64,000 bases of DNA from Parafrankia sp. EUN1f. Its GTDB lineage: Bacteria; Actinomycetota; Actinomycetes; Frankiales; Frankiaceae. How positions within the stretch are numbered: the stretch's first letter is position 1; every line of letters starts with the position of its first letter. The stretch covers positions 16 to 64,015 of the forward strand of contig NZ_ADGX01000020.1 of assembly GCF_000177675.1 (NCBI RefSeq), read 5' to 3'. Position numbers and translations under genes: made by a program. Of this stretch, positions 24,452-33,841 are shown in pieces. Under the pieces are notes generated by a model. The model saw only the letters and a list, made by a program, of their open reading frames with translations, was not told the DNA's origin and did no database searches.

Positions 24452-24613
24452 CGCTCGGCCTCGCCCTTGGCCGATGGCCAGTCCTTGTCTTCCGATATGG
24501 GCTAATCGGGAGCGTCGAGCCGCGGAAATCCGGTGACGGTCACCCCGATGAAAACCCGAGGTTGGAACTCGCAGGCATGGATCCTGTTCGGTCGGATCCC
24601 CGTGTAGAGGTCG

Positions 24614-25484
24614 TCAGGCCGCTGCGGCAGGGGTCTGATCTGCCTGATGCGAAGAGACGCCGACGGGGGCCGCCGTCGAGGGCTCGGGGCTGCTGACCGA
24701 TGGCCGACCGATGATGGGGCGGGGCTGCTGGCTCCGCAGCTTCTCGGAGATCTGGTCGGCGATCTGCCGGATATCCTTCTCCGCCGGGGTGTTCACCGGG
24801 TGCGTGTACTCGACGGTCACCTCCACCTGGCCTTCTGCGAAGTACAGAATTTCGTAATAGTAATCCACCATGTAGGTGGGTGCCGCATAGTGGCAGAGGA
24901 ACTGATGCCGGATGGCGGCACCGGCTGGCGGGGAAAGTGCCTTGCCGGAGGCCACCTCGATAATGCCGCCGTCTTCGTCGGGCTGGTCGGGCCCGCTGTC
25001 CCACATTTCGATCATGCAGTCGACGAAGCGTGTATTCTGCAGGTTCTTCAGATCCCGCTTGACCTGCTGTTTCGACACGATTTCGGCGGTCGAATCGATA
25101 GATCTCCCGCCTTCCGTTCCGGTGAAGTTGGCTCCGGTGGCTCCGGCCTCGGGATTACTTGCGAAAGCCGTGACCCGCAGGTTGAGGCACTCCGCCATAG
25201 CGGTGTCGTCTGCCTTGCCGATATTGGGCATCGTAGGGATCGCCCGGCGACTCGGTGAGGCCATCGGTGGCAGGCCCGGCGGTGAGCACATAGTCGTCCG
25301 GCCACAGACCGACATTCTTCGGCGTCGGCGATGCCGAGCTGGGCGATGCGGCCGCGCGGGTCGCGGTGGATTTTGTCGGGCCGTCATCGGTTCCGCAGGA
25401 GGTGACGGCGACGGCGACCAGCATCACCAGGCTCCCGCGCCACGCCGACCTCGGCCGGCCCCGCCGACATTCACGCGGCGACAC
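24614..25484 (-). pseudogene. Lipoprotein of unknown function with a frameshift
   Basis: Frame A from GTG 25484 gives an export signal, MLVAVAVTSCGTDDG, with a plausible lipobox Cys, then a Ser/Thr/Pro linker and ATDGLTESPGDPY. It then becomes senseless. Frame B, one base over, continues IPTMPNIGKADDTAMAECLN, FVDCMIEMWDSGPDQPDEDG and YMVDYYYEILYFAEGQVEV to a stop at 24614. The switch lies near 25220-25245. Frame B has no start or export signal of its own, so one gene is implied. The mature domain is unfamiliar. Confidence 0.7.
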
Positions 25485-26040
25485 CGTGACGGTACCGGCT
25501 GGTTGAAGTGGCAGCTGCCTTCCCCGGCTTGGACCCCAATACCCCACACCCATCAGACACCTCACAACGCCGACCGAACAATTGGTGAACGGATCTTCCG
25601 TGCGTCAGAGGTGCGTGCTACTTTGCGCACATATCGGACAGGAAGGGTTCGCGGGAAGATACCAGACAACCATTTCAACGTGCCTGGCGGTCGCCTCACC
25701 GGATCACCGCCAAAGCCTGGCGTGGGAGACGGGGGCGGGCTCCCGGCCCGGCACCGGCGACCGCCCGTGCCCGTGCTCCTCACACGCACGGATCGACCAC
25801 GGGCGGAAACCCGCATAGTCGATCTCCTTGTCCCCCTCTACCAGAACGGTCGTCCACAGTGGCGAGGCCGTCTCCTCCGAACGCGGCTGGAGCGGCCCGG
25901 CGGGGGCGGGGTCCCGGCACCGCGCGGCGTTTCCGGCAGCCGTCCCGTCACGCCCGTGTCGGCCTTTGACGGTATGTATCGCTACCCGTAACGTTGCGCG
26001 GCATGGACCCGTGGACTTCGGATCCGGTCGAAGACCTTTA
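25485..26040. other. Long intergenic stretch, no gene recognised
   Basis: Open frames on both strands are short or have no protein-like pattern. The section 25550-25690 is somewhat AT-richer and may hold promoters. An ATG at about 26003 opens a frame that closes within 13 codons. Confidence 0.4.
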
Positions 26041-26535
26041 GGGGCAGACACGGGATGCGAGTCGGAGAACTCGGCCTCCTCGGGCGCGGAGTACGGCACG
26101 GCGAACGAGTGGCACAACCGTCCCCCCTCGGACACAGGGCGCGGGCGGGAGGATGCAGCTGGCCCGGCCGGGCGCCACGGGCGCCGCAAGCCGTGGAAGT
26201 TCATCGCGCTCGTGACGACCGTGGCCGCGGTCCTCGTGGTCGCGGAGCATCCGGACAGTTCCCTTGTCGCCATCCAGCCGTCGACCGGCCACATCCTGGC
26301 CATTGCCAACAACGCCGGCTACAACGACTTCGCGCTCACCGCGGCGGTGGCACCAGGCTCGACCAGAAAGATCATCTCTGCGGCGGCGCTGATCAGCCAC
26401 GGGGTCGTGACCGCGAACACCCCGGTAGCCTGCCCAGCTGTCTACACGGTGCAGGGCATCAGCTACCACAACGACAAGGGCGAGTCCGAGCCGGCGTCGA
26501 CGTCCTTCGTCCCATGCGCACACTGCGCGACTTGA
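26041..26535 (+). pseudogene. Penicillin-binding protein, broken (internal deletion and 3' truncation)
   Basis: A basic segment and membrane helix (KPWKFIALVTTVAAVLVVAE) is followed at once by SSLVAIQPSTGHILAIANN, YNDFALTAAVAPGSTRKIIS and AALISHGVVTANTPVACPA, the start of a PBP transpeptidase domain. The active site SxxK is present as STRK (usually STMK). The 250-300 residues normally between helix and transpeptidase are missing, and the protein stops at 26535 well before the SxN and KTG motifs. Not expected to be functional. Confidence 0.75.
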
Positions 26536-26550
26536 TGGTCGTGTCGCTCG

Positions 26551-27426
26551 TCATGTCGAGATATACGCGTTGTCGTGAGCCGGGCGCCCGTCCTCCCAGG
26601 CTGCCAGCAGACGCAGTGTCGCGGCGGACTCGGCGTCGACGGGCAGATACGTGAGCATGTTCTGCTGGTCGCCGGAGAGTCCGAGCGTCTCGAAGCGCAG
26701 GGTCAGCGGGCCGACGATCGGGTGACGGAACACCTTGATGCCGTGCGCCTTTGCGTGGACGTCGTGCTGGGCCCAGAACGCGCGGAACTCCGAACTCGTC
26801 CGTGACAGGTTGTCGACCAGCTCGGTCGTCGCGCGGTCGGCGTTCGCGGCGCTGGCCACGCGGAGAATCGCCACGGCGTCGCCGGCGACCCGCGGCCAGT
26901 CGACGTAGAGCCGCCTGGTCGCCGGATCGACGAACAACAACCAGACGGCGTTGCGGTGCTCGGGCGGCAGTACCGCGAAGTCGCAGATCAGCGCCGCGGC
27001 GAGCCGGTTCCACGCCAGGATGTCGAGGCGGGCGTTGACGACCAGCGCGGGCAGGCCGCCGAGCCCGTCGAGTAGCTCCTGAACCTCGGGGCGCACGTTT
27101 TCAGGACGGACGTGGGTGGCTGTGTCCGTGCCCGGATGGACAAGTCGCCGAAGGTGTGCCCGTTCGGTCTCGTCCAGGCGCAGCGCGCGAGCAACCGCGT
27201 CGAGCACCGAGTCCGACGGCCTCACCCTGCCCTGCTCCAGCCGGACGTAGTAGTCGACGCTCACCCCGACCAGAGCCGCCACCTCCTCCCGGCGCAGGCC
27301 GGGGACCCGGCGGGCACCGGTCGAGATCACCGCGACCTCGTCGGGTGACAGCCGGGCCCGCCGGGTGCGCAGGAAGTCTCGAAGCGGGTTCGCCGAGGCA
27401 GACCGAGGCGCGCTGGTGGAAGCCAT
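26551..27426 (-). CDS. XRE-family HTH regulator with MmyB-like ligand-binding domain
   Basis: A 291-residue protein. RVPGLRREEVAALVGVSVDY followed by YVRLEQGRVRPSDSVLDAVA is the XRE-type HTH; the rest (LPALVVNARLDILAWNRLAA, VVGPLTLRFETLGLSGDQQN-like segment, LTYLPVDAESAATLRLLAAW) matches the MmyB PAS-like domain thought to bind a fatty-acid-like ligand. ATG 27426 has CACACT six bases upstream, a weak leaderless layout. Divergent from an NTF2-like gene, which it probably controls. Confidence 0.9.
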   Translation of the reverse strand: MASTSAPRSASANPLRDFLRTRRARLSPDEVAVISTGARRVPGLRREEVAALVGVSVDYYVRLEQGRVRPSDSVLDAVARALRLDETERAHLRRLVHPGTDTATHVRPENVRPEVQELLDGLGGLPALVVNARLDILAWNRLAAALICDFAVLPPEHRNAVWLLFVDPATRRLYVDWPRVAGDAVAILRVASAANADRATTELVDNLSRTSSEFRAFWAQHDVHAKAHGIKVFRHPIVGPLTLRFETLGLSGDQQNMLTYLPVDAESAATLRLLAAWEDGRPAHDNAYIST

Positions 27427-27611
27427 ACCAGCAGTGTGGACGAGCACGTGTCGGTTCAGACAGGGTCTGTCAGACCCATCCACCGCACTGCCCGGGGCTG
27501 CCCGCACCTCGGGTGCATCCCGGCCTGGTTGTGCCCGTCCTCAGACCGCGACGCTGATCCCGTTCGCACCGACGACCCGGGATCTCACCGGGACAGGACA
27601 GGAGACGACCC

Positions 27612-28034
27612 ATGGCAACCGTGGACAGCAGGCTGGGCACCACAAACCTGGAGCGGGTTCAGGCGATCTACGCGGCGTTCGGGTCCGGGGACGTCGAAGG
27701 CGTGCTCGCGGCGTTGGCACCGGACGTCGTGTGGAGTAACGCCGGTCCCGCCGACCTCGCCTACTTCGGAGTTCGTACCGGTCGGGAACAGGTGGCGGAG
27801 GTGTTCGCCATCCTCGGCCAGGAGTTCGACATAGCCCACTTCGCGCCCGTCGAGTTCTTCGCCGCCGGCGAGCGGGTCGCCGTCCTGCTGGAGATGCGGG
27901 CGACGATCCGCTCGACCGGCCGATCGTTCACCGAGGACCTCGTCCACGTCTGGACGTTCGGCTCGGACGGCCTCGTCACCAGGCTCCAGGACATCCAGGA
28001 CTCGGCCGGAGTCGCCGCCGCCCTTCGGCCCTGA
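27612..28034 (+). CDS. SnoaL-like/NTF2-fold protein
   Basis: A 140-residue protein. NLERVQAIYAAFGSGDVEGV, LAALAPDVVWSNAG, VAVLLEMRATIRSTG and DLVHVWTFGSDGLVTRLQDI are the standard SnoaL-like elements. ATG 27612 lies behind CAGGAGACGACCC. Divergent from the MmyB-like regulator, an arrangement common for this regulator family and small enzymes. Substrate unknown. Confidence 0.9.
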   Translation: MATVDSRLGTTNLERVQAIYAAFGSGDVEGVLAALAPDVVWSNAGPADLAYFGVRTGREQVAEVFAILGQEFDIAHFAPVEFFAAGERVAVLLEMRATIRSTGRSFTEDLVHVWTFGSDGLVTRLQDIQDSAGVAAALRP

Positions 28035-28089
28035 CCTGGGCACGCGTGGGCCCGCACGGCCGGCTACCGCACGGGCAGCGGTGGGCCGG

Positions 28090-28833
28090 TCAGGCGGGCG
28101 CCGCGTCGACATCGGTCGAGCGGCTGACGGCGTCCCACGAGGCGAGGTCGGCCCGGCGCCGGTCCTGGGCGGCCCGAATCGACTCGACCGCGTCCACGCC
28201 CAGGGCCAGGTGCAGCGGCGCGGCCGGCGCGTCGAGGGCGGCGATGATCGCGTCGGCCGCCTTGCGCGGGTCGCCGGGCTGGCCGCCGTCCATCGAGTCG
28301 ACGCCGGCGCGGGTCGGGCCGACGGTTGGCTCGTAGGCGTCGATGCGGCGGGAGCGGTGCATCCCGCGCCCGCCGAACGCGGTCCGGAACGCCCCCGGCT
28401 CGACGATCAGCACCCGGATGCCAAGCGGCTCCACCTCGGCCGCCAGCGACTCGGACAGCGCCTCAAGGGCGAACTTGGCCGAGCAGTACGCCCCGAACCC
28501 GGGCATCGTCACCTGGCCGCCCATCGAGCTGATCTGGACGACCGCGCCGCCGCCCCGCGCCCGCATCCCGGGCAGGACGGCCTGGGTCAGGGCGACCGGG
28601 CCGAAGTACATCGTCTCCATGAGTGTCCGCAGGTCGGACAGGTCGATCTCCTCGACCGCACCGACGGAGCCGTACCCGGCATTGTTGACGAGCACGTCGA
28701 CCCGGCCGAACCGAGCGGTCGCAGCGCCGAGCGCCGCCTGGATCTGGGCCGGGTCGGTCACGTCCAGCGGCAGGGCCAGGGCCCGACCGTCGGCCGAGGC
28801 GACCAGGTCGTCGGCTCGCGGCCCGGGGCGACC
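28090..28833 (-). pseudogene. Short-chain dehydrogenase, 3' remnant
   Basis: The frame from about 28833 reads ADDLVASADGRALALPLDVT and continues with VLVNNAGYGSVGA (NNAG motif), QISSMGGQVTMPGFGAYCSA with YxxxK as YCSAK, and a normal end at 28090. The N-terminal coenzyme motif TGxxxGxG, about 40 residues, is absent, so cofactor binding is lost even though catalytic Tyr and Lys remain. It abuts a LysR remnant on the other strand. Confidence 0.82.
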
Positions 28834-29467
28834 TGTCGCCGCTTCGGGTCGGGTTCCTGGTCACGGTGGCGAACTACCTGATGCCCCCGGTTGTGCGGAC
28901 CCTGCGCGAGAGCTACCCGCACATCGCCGTACGCGCCGAGGACCTGCCAATTGCCGCGTTGGTCGCGGGCCTGCGGGAGGGCCGGCTCGACGCCGCTCTC
29001 ACCCGGCCGCCGCTGGTCGACGACCTCGAGAGCGAGGTCGTGCTGCGCGAGCCGGTCGCCGCCGTCCTGCCCGTGGGCCATCCGCTGGCCGGCCGCGACG
29101 AGTTGCGGGTGGCTGACCTGGCCGACGAGCCGTGGGTACTCACGCCGAGCCATTCCTGGCCGCCGTGGCACCGCAAGTACGAGACCGATTTCCGGCGGGC
29201 CGGCTTCTCCCCCCGGATCGTCGAGCGTGGGACGAGCCCGCAGGGCCTGTTGGCGCTGGTCGCGGCGGGCGTGGGCGTGACCCGCCTGCCATGCTCGTCC
29301 CGCTCCCTGCGCGACAGCGGGGTCGTCTTCGTCCCGCTCGCCGACGACGAGGCCGAGGTCGTCCTCGTCAGGTGGGCCGGCGGCGCGCCGCCCCACCGGC
29401 CTTCGACGCCCTTCGCCAGGTGGTCCACGACGTCGCCCGCACGACCGACCTGGCCGCCGCCGGCTGA
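28834..29467 (+). pseudogene. LysR-family regulator, 3' remnant with a frameshift
   Basis: From about 28834 the frame gives LRVGFLVTVANYLMPPVVRT, AALTRPPLVDDLESEVVLRE and GLLALVAAGVGVTRLPCSSR, the effector-binding domain of LysR regulators. The helix-turn-helix, about 85 residues, is missing. Near 29391-29396 similarity shifts frame; in the other frame PPAFDALRQVVHDVARTTDL leads to the natural stop at 29467. One extra C in the CCCC run restores a single frame. It was probably the divergent regulator of the SDR remnant. Confidence 0.82.
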
Positions 29468-29732
29468 GCGCCGACCTTCCCGGCGGCACGCCCCTCGCGG
29501 GGCCAGGTCAGCCGGCCCGGGGCGACCTCTGGGCGGCGGCTCGACGAAGCTACTGTGATCATGTGAGCCGGCGCCTGAGCCAGATCGCCTTCAAGCTAAT
29601 CCTCATTGCGCGCTGATCTCGGCGGTTGAGTCCCAGATGGACAGCCTGCCCACACGACGTGGTCAAGGCCGGCGGCCTGCCAGAGGCAGACCTGTGAGCC
29701 TGCTATTGGAAGACCAGACTATCTGTCGTTGG

Positions 29733-29738
29733 TAGAGT
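29733..29738 (+). promoter_or_regulatory. -10 box (TAGAGT) of a leaderless transcript
   Basis: TAGAGT is followed by exactly six bases (AGAGAC) and the GTG start at 29745. The stretch from 29468 to 29732 holds no recognised gene. Confidence 0.6.
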
Positions 29739-29744
29739 AGAGAC

Positions 29745-31013
29745 GTGGTCGACTATCGGCGTCGCGTCCTCGACGACACCCTGGACGCACTTCAGCCGCA
29801 TCTTCGCGCGCTGTCGATCCATGGGCCGAAGGCGGTGGGCAAGACCGCGACCGCGATGCGGCGCGCAGAGTCGATCATCGATCTCGGCCTTCCCGGCCAG
29901 CGTGAGATCGTGGCCGCCGATCCGACCGTCCTGACCAGGCTGCCGGGGCCGGTCCTGGTCGACGAGTGGCAGCGCCTTCCCGAGGTGTGGGACCACGTGC
30001 GGCGCGCGGTCGACGCCGGCTCGCCGGCCGGTCACTTCATCATCGCGGGCAGCTCCGCACCCCGAGGGGCAGTGGTCCACTCGGGCGCAGGGCGTATCGT
30101 GCCGTTGCGGATGCGCCCGCTGAGCATGGCCGAGCGGGACGTCGACGAGCCGACTGTGAGCCTCGCCGCGCTCCTCGAAGGAAACGGCGACGTCGAGGGT
30201 GCGACCGCTGTGCGGTTGACGGACTACGTCGAGGAGATCACGGCCTCGGGCTTTCCCGCTATCCGCGGCCTGCCGCCGCGGGTGCGTCGAGCCGAACTCG
30301 ATGCGTACCTGGACAATGTCGTTCAACGTGAGTTTCCCGAGCAGGGTTATCCGATCCGGCGCCCGACGGTGCTCCGTGCCTGGCTCGCGGCCTACGCTGC
30401 CGCCACGTCGACGACGACGGCCTACTCGAAAATTCTGGATGCGGCGACTCCCGGCCTGGGTAACAAGCCGGCCAAGGAGACCACTCTTGCCTATCGTGAC
30501 GCCCTGTCGTCACTGTGGTTGCTCGACGCGGTCCCGCCGTGGATTCCCAGCCGGAACCATCTCGACCGGCTCGGCCGGTCCGCCAAGCACCACCTGGCGG
30601 ACCCCGCACTGGCCGCGCGGCTGCTCGGACTCGACGCCTCCGCGCTGCTGCGGGCTGAGCAGGGCAATACCGTCCTGTCGGCGGGGACGATACTCGGGGC
30701 CCTGTTCGAGCATCTCGCCGCGCTCAGCATCCATACCTACGCCGAGGCCGCCGAGGCCCGGGTAGGTCACCTGCGTACCCAGAACAACGACCACGAGGTC
30801 GATCTGATAATCGAGCGCCCGGACGGCCGCGTGCTGGCGGTCGAGGTGAAGTTGGCCGACCGGGTTGAGGATTCCGACGTCAGGCACCTGACCTGGCTAC
30901 GCGACCGAATCGGGACGGATCTGATCGACGCCCTCGTCATCTACGCGGGGGAGCACGCCTACCGTCGACGAGATGATGTCGTCGTAGTCCCGCTGGCGCT
31001 CTTCGGCCCGTGA
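29745..31013 (+). CDS. AAA_14/DUF4143-family ATPase
   Basis: A 422-residue P-loop protein. Walker A is GPKAVGKT (residues 27-34), Walker B is VLVDEWQRL, and IIAGSSAP follows as in sensor 1. The C-terminal half (VDLIIERPDGRVLAVEVKLA) is the DUF4143 domain, which resembles a nuclease fold (E/D-x-ExK as EVK). The family is common in bacteria and archaea and its role is uncertain; links to toxin-antitoxin-like or DNA-processing functions have been proposed. Apparently intact and alone, with a leaderless GTG start. Confidence 0.9.
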   Translation: MVDYRRRVLDDTLDALQPHLRALSIHGPKAVGKTATAMRRAESIIDLGLPGQREIVAADPTVLTRLPGPVLVDEWQRLPEVWDHVRRAVDAGSPAGHFIIAGSSAPRGAVVHSGAGRIVPLRMRPLSMAERDVDEPTVSLAALLEGNGDVEGATAVRLTDYVEEITASGFPAIRGLPPRVRRAELDAYLDNVVQREFPEQGYPIRRPTVLRAWLAAYAAATSTTTAYSKILDAATPGLGNKPAKETTLAYRDALSSLWLLDAVPPWIPSRNHLDRLGRSAKHHLADPALAARLLGLDASALLRAEQGNTVLSAGTILGALFEHLAALSIHTYAEAAEARVGHLRTQNNDHEVDLIIERPDGRVLAVEVKLADRVEDSDVRHLTWLRDRIGTDLIDALVIYAGEHAYRRRDDVVVVPLALFGP

Positions 31014-31057
31014 CCGTCGGCTGGAACGCACGACGGAGCCCGATCGGCGTCAAGAGC

Positions 31058-31284
31058 GCGATCAGCCTGACCGGTCAGTACGCCGCGATCGACGATCTGC
31101 TGACCGGCCGGGAGAACCTCGAGATGATGGCGCGGCTGCGCCACCTGCCGAGGCGCGAGGTCCGGCCCCGGGTCGACGAGCTGCTGGCGGAGTTCGACCT
31201 GGTCGACGCCCGGGACCGGCGGGTGAGGACCTACTCCGGCGGGATGCGCCGGCGCCTCGACCTGGCGGCCAGCATGGCGAGGCG
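31058..31284 (+). pseudogene. Drug ABC ATPase (DrrA-like), internal fragment
   Basis: SAISLTGQYAAIDDLLTGRE, LMMARLRHLPRREV-like helix and TYSGGMRRRLDLAASM, the ABC signature, are clear. Walker A lies before this segment and is absent; the fragment stops just before Walker B, where NYN-family sequence begins. It matches daunorubicin-resistance-type ATPases, the partner of permeases like the DrrB-like remnant at 23 kb. Confidence 0.8.
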
Positions 31285-31295
31285 GCTGACCTCGG

Positions 31296-31475
31296 GTGGT
31301 CGTTGTCCGCGGGCAGCTTCGCTACCCGAAGGCATGGCCTTCAGAACCCGCGCAGGCGAAGGGCATCGACGTCGCTCCGGCGGTCGATTTCGTGCGTCTT
31401 CCCTGCGAGGGCGCGTACCTGGACGCCGACGACTACGCAGCCTGCCGGGACCACACCGACTACACGGCGATCTGA
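31296..31475 (+). pseudogene. NYN-domain protein, fragment with internal deletion (copy 1)
   Basis: The frame reads VVVVRGQLRYPKAWPSEPAQ, KGIDVAPAVDFVRLPCEGAY and then jumps to LDADDYAACRDHTDYTAI. Against copy 2 (33350-33776) about 50 residues between these blocks are missing, including the LFSRDTDL acidic motif. The N-terminal part is missing too. It is joined directly to the ATPase fragment upstream. Confidence 0.8.
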
Positions 31476-31521
31476 CCAGCAGCCCGGTGGCTGTCGCTGA
31501 GCGGTCGGCTACGGTGAGGGC

Positions 31522-31611
31522 GTGGGACTGCACCTGAGCCAGAACGCCGAAGCGGACGAGCTGCTGACGAACGACCCGTTGGCGCTGCTGATCGGGATGG
31601 TGCTGGACCAG
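31522..31611 (+). pseudogene. HhH-GPD family protein, 5' fragment (copy 1)
   Basis: From GTG 31522, 30 codons (GLHLSQNAEADELLTNDPLA, LLIGMVLDQ) match the start of the full-length gene at 34707 nearly exactly, then stop abruptly. The promoter is also kept: TACGGT at 31510-31515 plus six bases before GTG. Confidence 0.85.
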
Positions 31612-31744
31612 CCGGTATCGGAACCATGGAGTGGGGCCGGGCGGTCTGCGTCTTCGTGGTGACGCATCGTCGGCGCGCGACCGTCTGCGGCAGGCTGGCC
31701 AGGCGCGCGCGGCAGCGCCGAGGCCTGCGAGGAGCCCAGCGGGC

Positions 31745-32197
31745 TCAGTCGTCAGCGTCCGGCTCCCACTGCCAGAGGGGTACCTCGCGGATCGGGTGCA
31801 GCTCGGCATCGGTGGCGGCCCAGGAGTTCTGCTGCGCGACCCGCGCGCCGAACTCGATGTGCTCCCGCACCGCCGTGCGGAACGGCGCGTCGTTGGGCAT
31901 GCCGGCCTCGTCGAGTGCCTGAAGGTACGCCTCGACGAACCGCGCGCGCTGCTCGTCGGTGATCTGTAGATGCCGGTGCACGTCGATCAGGTACTGGAAG
32001 CCGACCTCACGGCTGAAGCGGTCGGGGCCGCCGAACGACTCCCCGGTGAACAAGGTGAGACGGTCGACATGTGTCGGCACGCGCTCGGGAAAGAGCTCAC
32101 CCAACACCGAATCGGCGAGGGCTTTCTGATAAAAGAGCTCCTCCAGCCGGTGCAAGGCGGCATCACCGCCGGCATGGTCGTACAGCGTCTCCGCCAT
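31745..32197 (-). CDS. Truncated hemoglobin, group II (GlbO-like)
   Basis: A 150-residue heme protein. LYDHAGGDAALHRLEELFYQ and LFTGESFGGPDRFSREVGFQ show the truncated-globin helices; HRHLQITDEQRARFVEAY contains the proximal His. The Trp-rich tail (VPLWQWEPDAD) is typical of this group. Such proteins bind O2 or NO and may detoxify peroxide or nitrosative species. It is divergent from a LysR regulator with about 64 bases between them. Confidence 0.9.
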   Translation of the reverse strand: MAETLYDHAGGDAALHRLEELFYQKALADSVLGELFPERVPTHVDRLTLFTGESFGGPDRFSREVGFQYLIDVHRHLQITDEQRARFVEAYLQALDEAGMPNDAPFRTAVREHIEFGARVAQQNSWAATDAELHPIREVPLWQWEPDADD

Positions 32198-32261
32198 GGT
32201 GTCGGGGCCCCTCGCTCAGCATGCGCTGTCCTGCGCAACGACTGCATGAAACGGTAGGGCG

Positions 32262-33236
32262 ATGCCCGAGGCAGGGGAAACAGAAGTTATCGGTGGCACT
32301 ACAGCGGCCGTCGGTGGATCGCCGTCGCCGTCCCCCGTCCTACGGTTCGACCTCCGCCAGCTCAGCTACTTCGTGACGGTCGCCGAGGAGCTGAACTTCA
32401 CGCGCGCGGCGCGGCGCCTGCGCGTGGCCCAGCAGTCGCTGAGCAGCGCGATCGCACGGCTCGAGTCGCTGGTCGGGTTCGACCTGTTCGAGCGGTCCCC
32501 CCGCGCGGTGGCGCTGACCGAACGCGGCTCCACGTGGCTGCCCTACGCCCGTGACCTGCTCGCCGTTGCGGAACGATGCGAGTCCGCCGCACATGACATC
32601 GCCGCCGGCGGCCGCGCCAGCCTGCGGATCGGGCTCGCCGCCACCGCGGCGGTCGAGATCACGCCGAGACTGCTGCAGGCCTATGCCCGGCGTCACCCCA
32701 GCGTCCGCGTCGCGACGAGACACTATGGCCTCGAAGATCCTGCGGGCGGCCTGCGTGCCCGCCTGAGCGACGTTGCGATCGTGCGGCCACCGTTCGACAG
32801 CGCGGGGCTGGACCTGGTCGTGGTGGCCACCGAGGCGAGGTTCGTGGCTCTCTGGGATGGTCATCCACTGTCGACCAGACAGACCGTCGGGTTCGAGGAG
32901 ATTGCCGATCTTCCCTGGATCGATGTCGCCGCATCGGACCACGTCTGGTGCGCGTTCTGGCGGGTGAACGAGCGACGTACCAGACCGCCGCGGTTCGGCG
33001 CGCGGGGCCACACCCTGGACGATCTGCTCGACGCGGCCCGCGCGGGCTGGGCGGTCGGACTGGTCCCTGCCTCGATCGCCGGCGCGCAGCGATGGCCGGG
33101 TCTGGCATTTGTCGAGGTCGCGGACATCCCAGGCTCGGATGTCGCCGTCGCCTGGAACCCGGCTGCTCTGCCCGCGCCCGCCCGTCACTTCATCGACCTC
33201 GCGAAGACATTTGCCGTTGACTGGCCCTCCAGATGA
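32262..33236 (+). CDS. LysR-family transcriptional regulator
   Basis: A 324-residue protein. After a 28-residue extension, DLRQLSYFVTVAEELNFTRA, ARRLRVAQQSLSSAIARLES and FDLFERSPRAVALTERG form the LysR HTH; the rest is the effector-binding domain. The extension means the true start may be later. Divergent from the globin gene, which it probably regulates, and intact, unlike the LysR remnant at 28.8 kb. Confidence 0.9.
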   Translation: MPEAGETEVIGGTTAAVGGSPSPSPVLRFDLRQLSYFVTVAEELNFTRAARRLRVAQQSLSSAIARLESLVGFDLFERSPRAVALTERGSTWLPYARDLLAVAERCESAAHDIAAGGRASLRIGLAATAAVEITPRLLQAYARRHPSVRVATRHYGLEDPAGGLRARLSDVAIVRPPFDSAGLDLVVVATEARFVALWDGHPLSTRQTVGFEEIADLPWIDVAASDHVWCAFWRVNERRTRPPRFGARGHTLDDLLDAARAGWAVGLVPASIAGAQRWPGLAFVEVADIPGSDVAVAWNPAALPAPARHFIDLAKTFAVDWPSR

Positions 33237-33349
33237 AGACGTGGCCGAGGGTCGCCGCCGCGACGGTTCGGCTACGGCAGTCACTTTCTCCCCGCCGTCC
33301 TCCGGGACTGGCGAGGCTTTTTTCTAGATCGGCTACGTCATGCCCCCGC

Positions 33350-33776
33350 GAGTCGCTGTGTCGACCGCGGCCGTCCCAGCCCCGATCACCAGCCGGAGGC
33401 CGCGAGGACCAGCGACCGGCAGGCCGACCGCTGGGCCCGTGATCCGCGGGTGGTCGTTGTCCGCCGGCAGCTCCGCTACCCGAAGGCATGGCCGGCCGAA
33501 CCCGCGCAGGAGAAGGGCATCGACGTCGCGCTCGCCGTGGATTTCGTGCGCCTTGCCTGCGAAAGCGCGTACGACGTGGGCGTCCTGTTCAGCCGCGACA
33601 CGGACCTTGTCCCCGCGCTGGAGACCGTCCGTGATCTCGGTGCTCATGTGGAGGTCGCGAGCTGGAAGGGCACGAGCCGACTCCGCTTCCCCGACTCACA
33701 GCTTCCCTGGTGCCACTACCTGGACGTCGACGACTACGCGGCCTGCCGGGACCACACCGACTACACGGCGGTGTGA
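33350..33776 (+). pseudogene. NYN-domain (PIN-like) protein, 5'-truncated (copy 2)
   Basis: The frame gives WARDPRVVVVRRQLRYPKAW, EKGIDVALAVDFVRLACESA, YDVGVLFSRDTDLVPALETV and WCHYLDVDDYAACRDHTDYT. These are the second and third acidic motifs of NYN nucleases. The N-terminal segment with the first catalytic Asp (normally in a VDGxN motif) is missing. A GTG at 33450 could start a shorter product. It is a longer relative of copy 1. Confidence 0.75.
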
Positions 33777-33841
33777 GCGACGGGGTGATGTCCGCCGCGG
33801 CACGGTCGGCCGTATCTGCCGGGACCGGGCAGGATGGTTAG

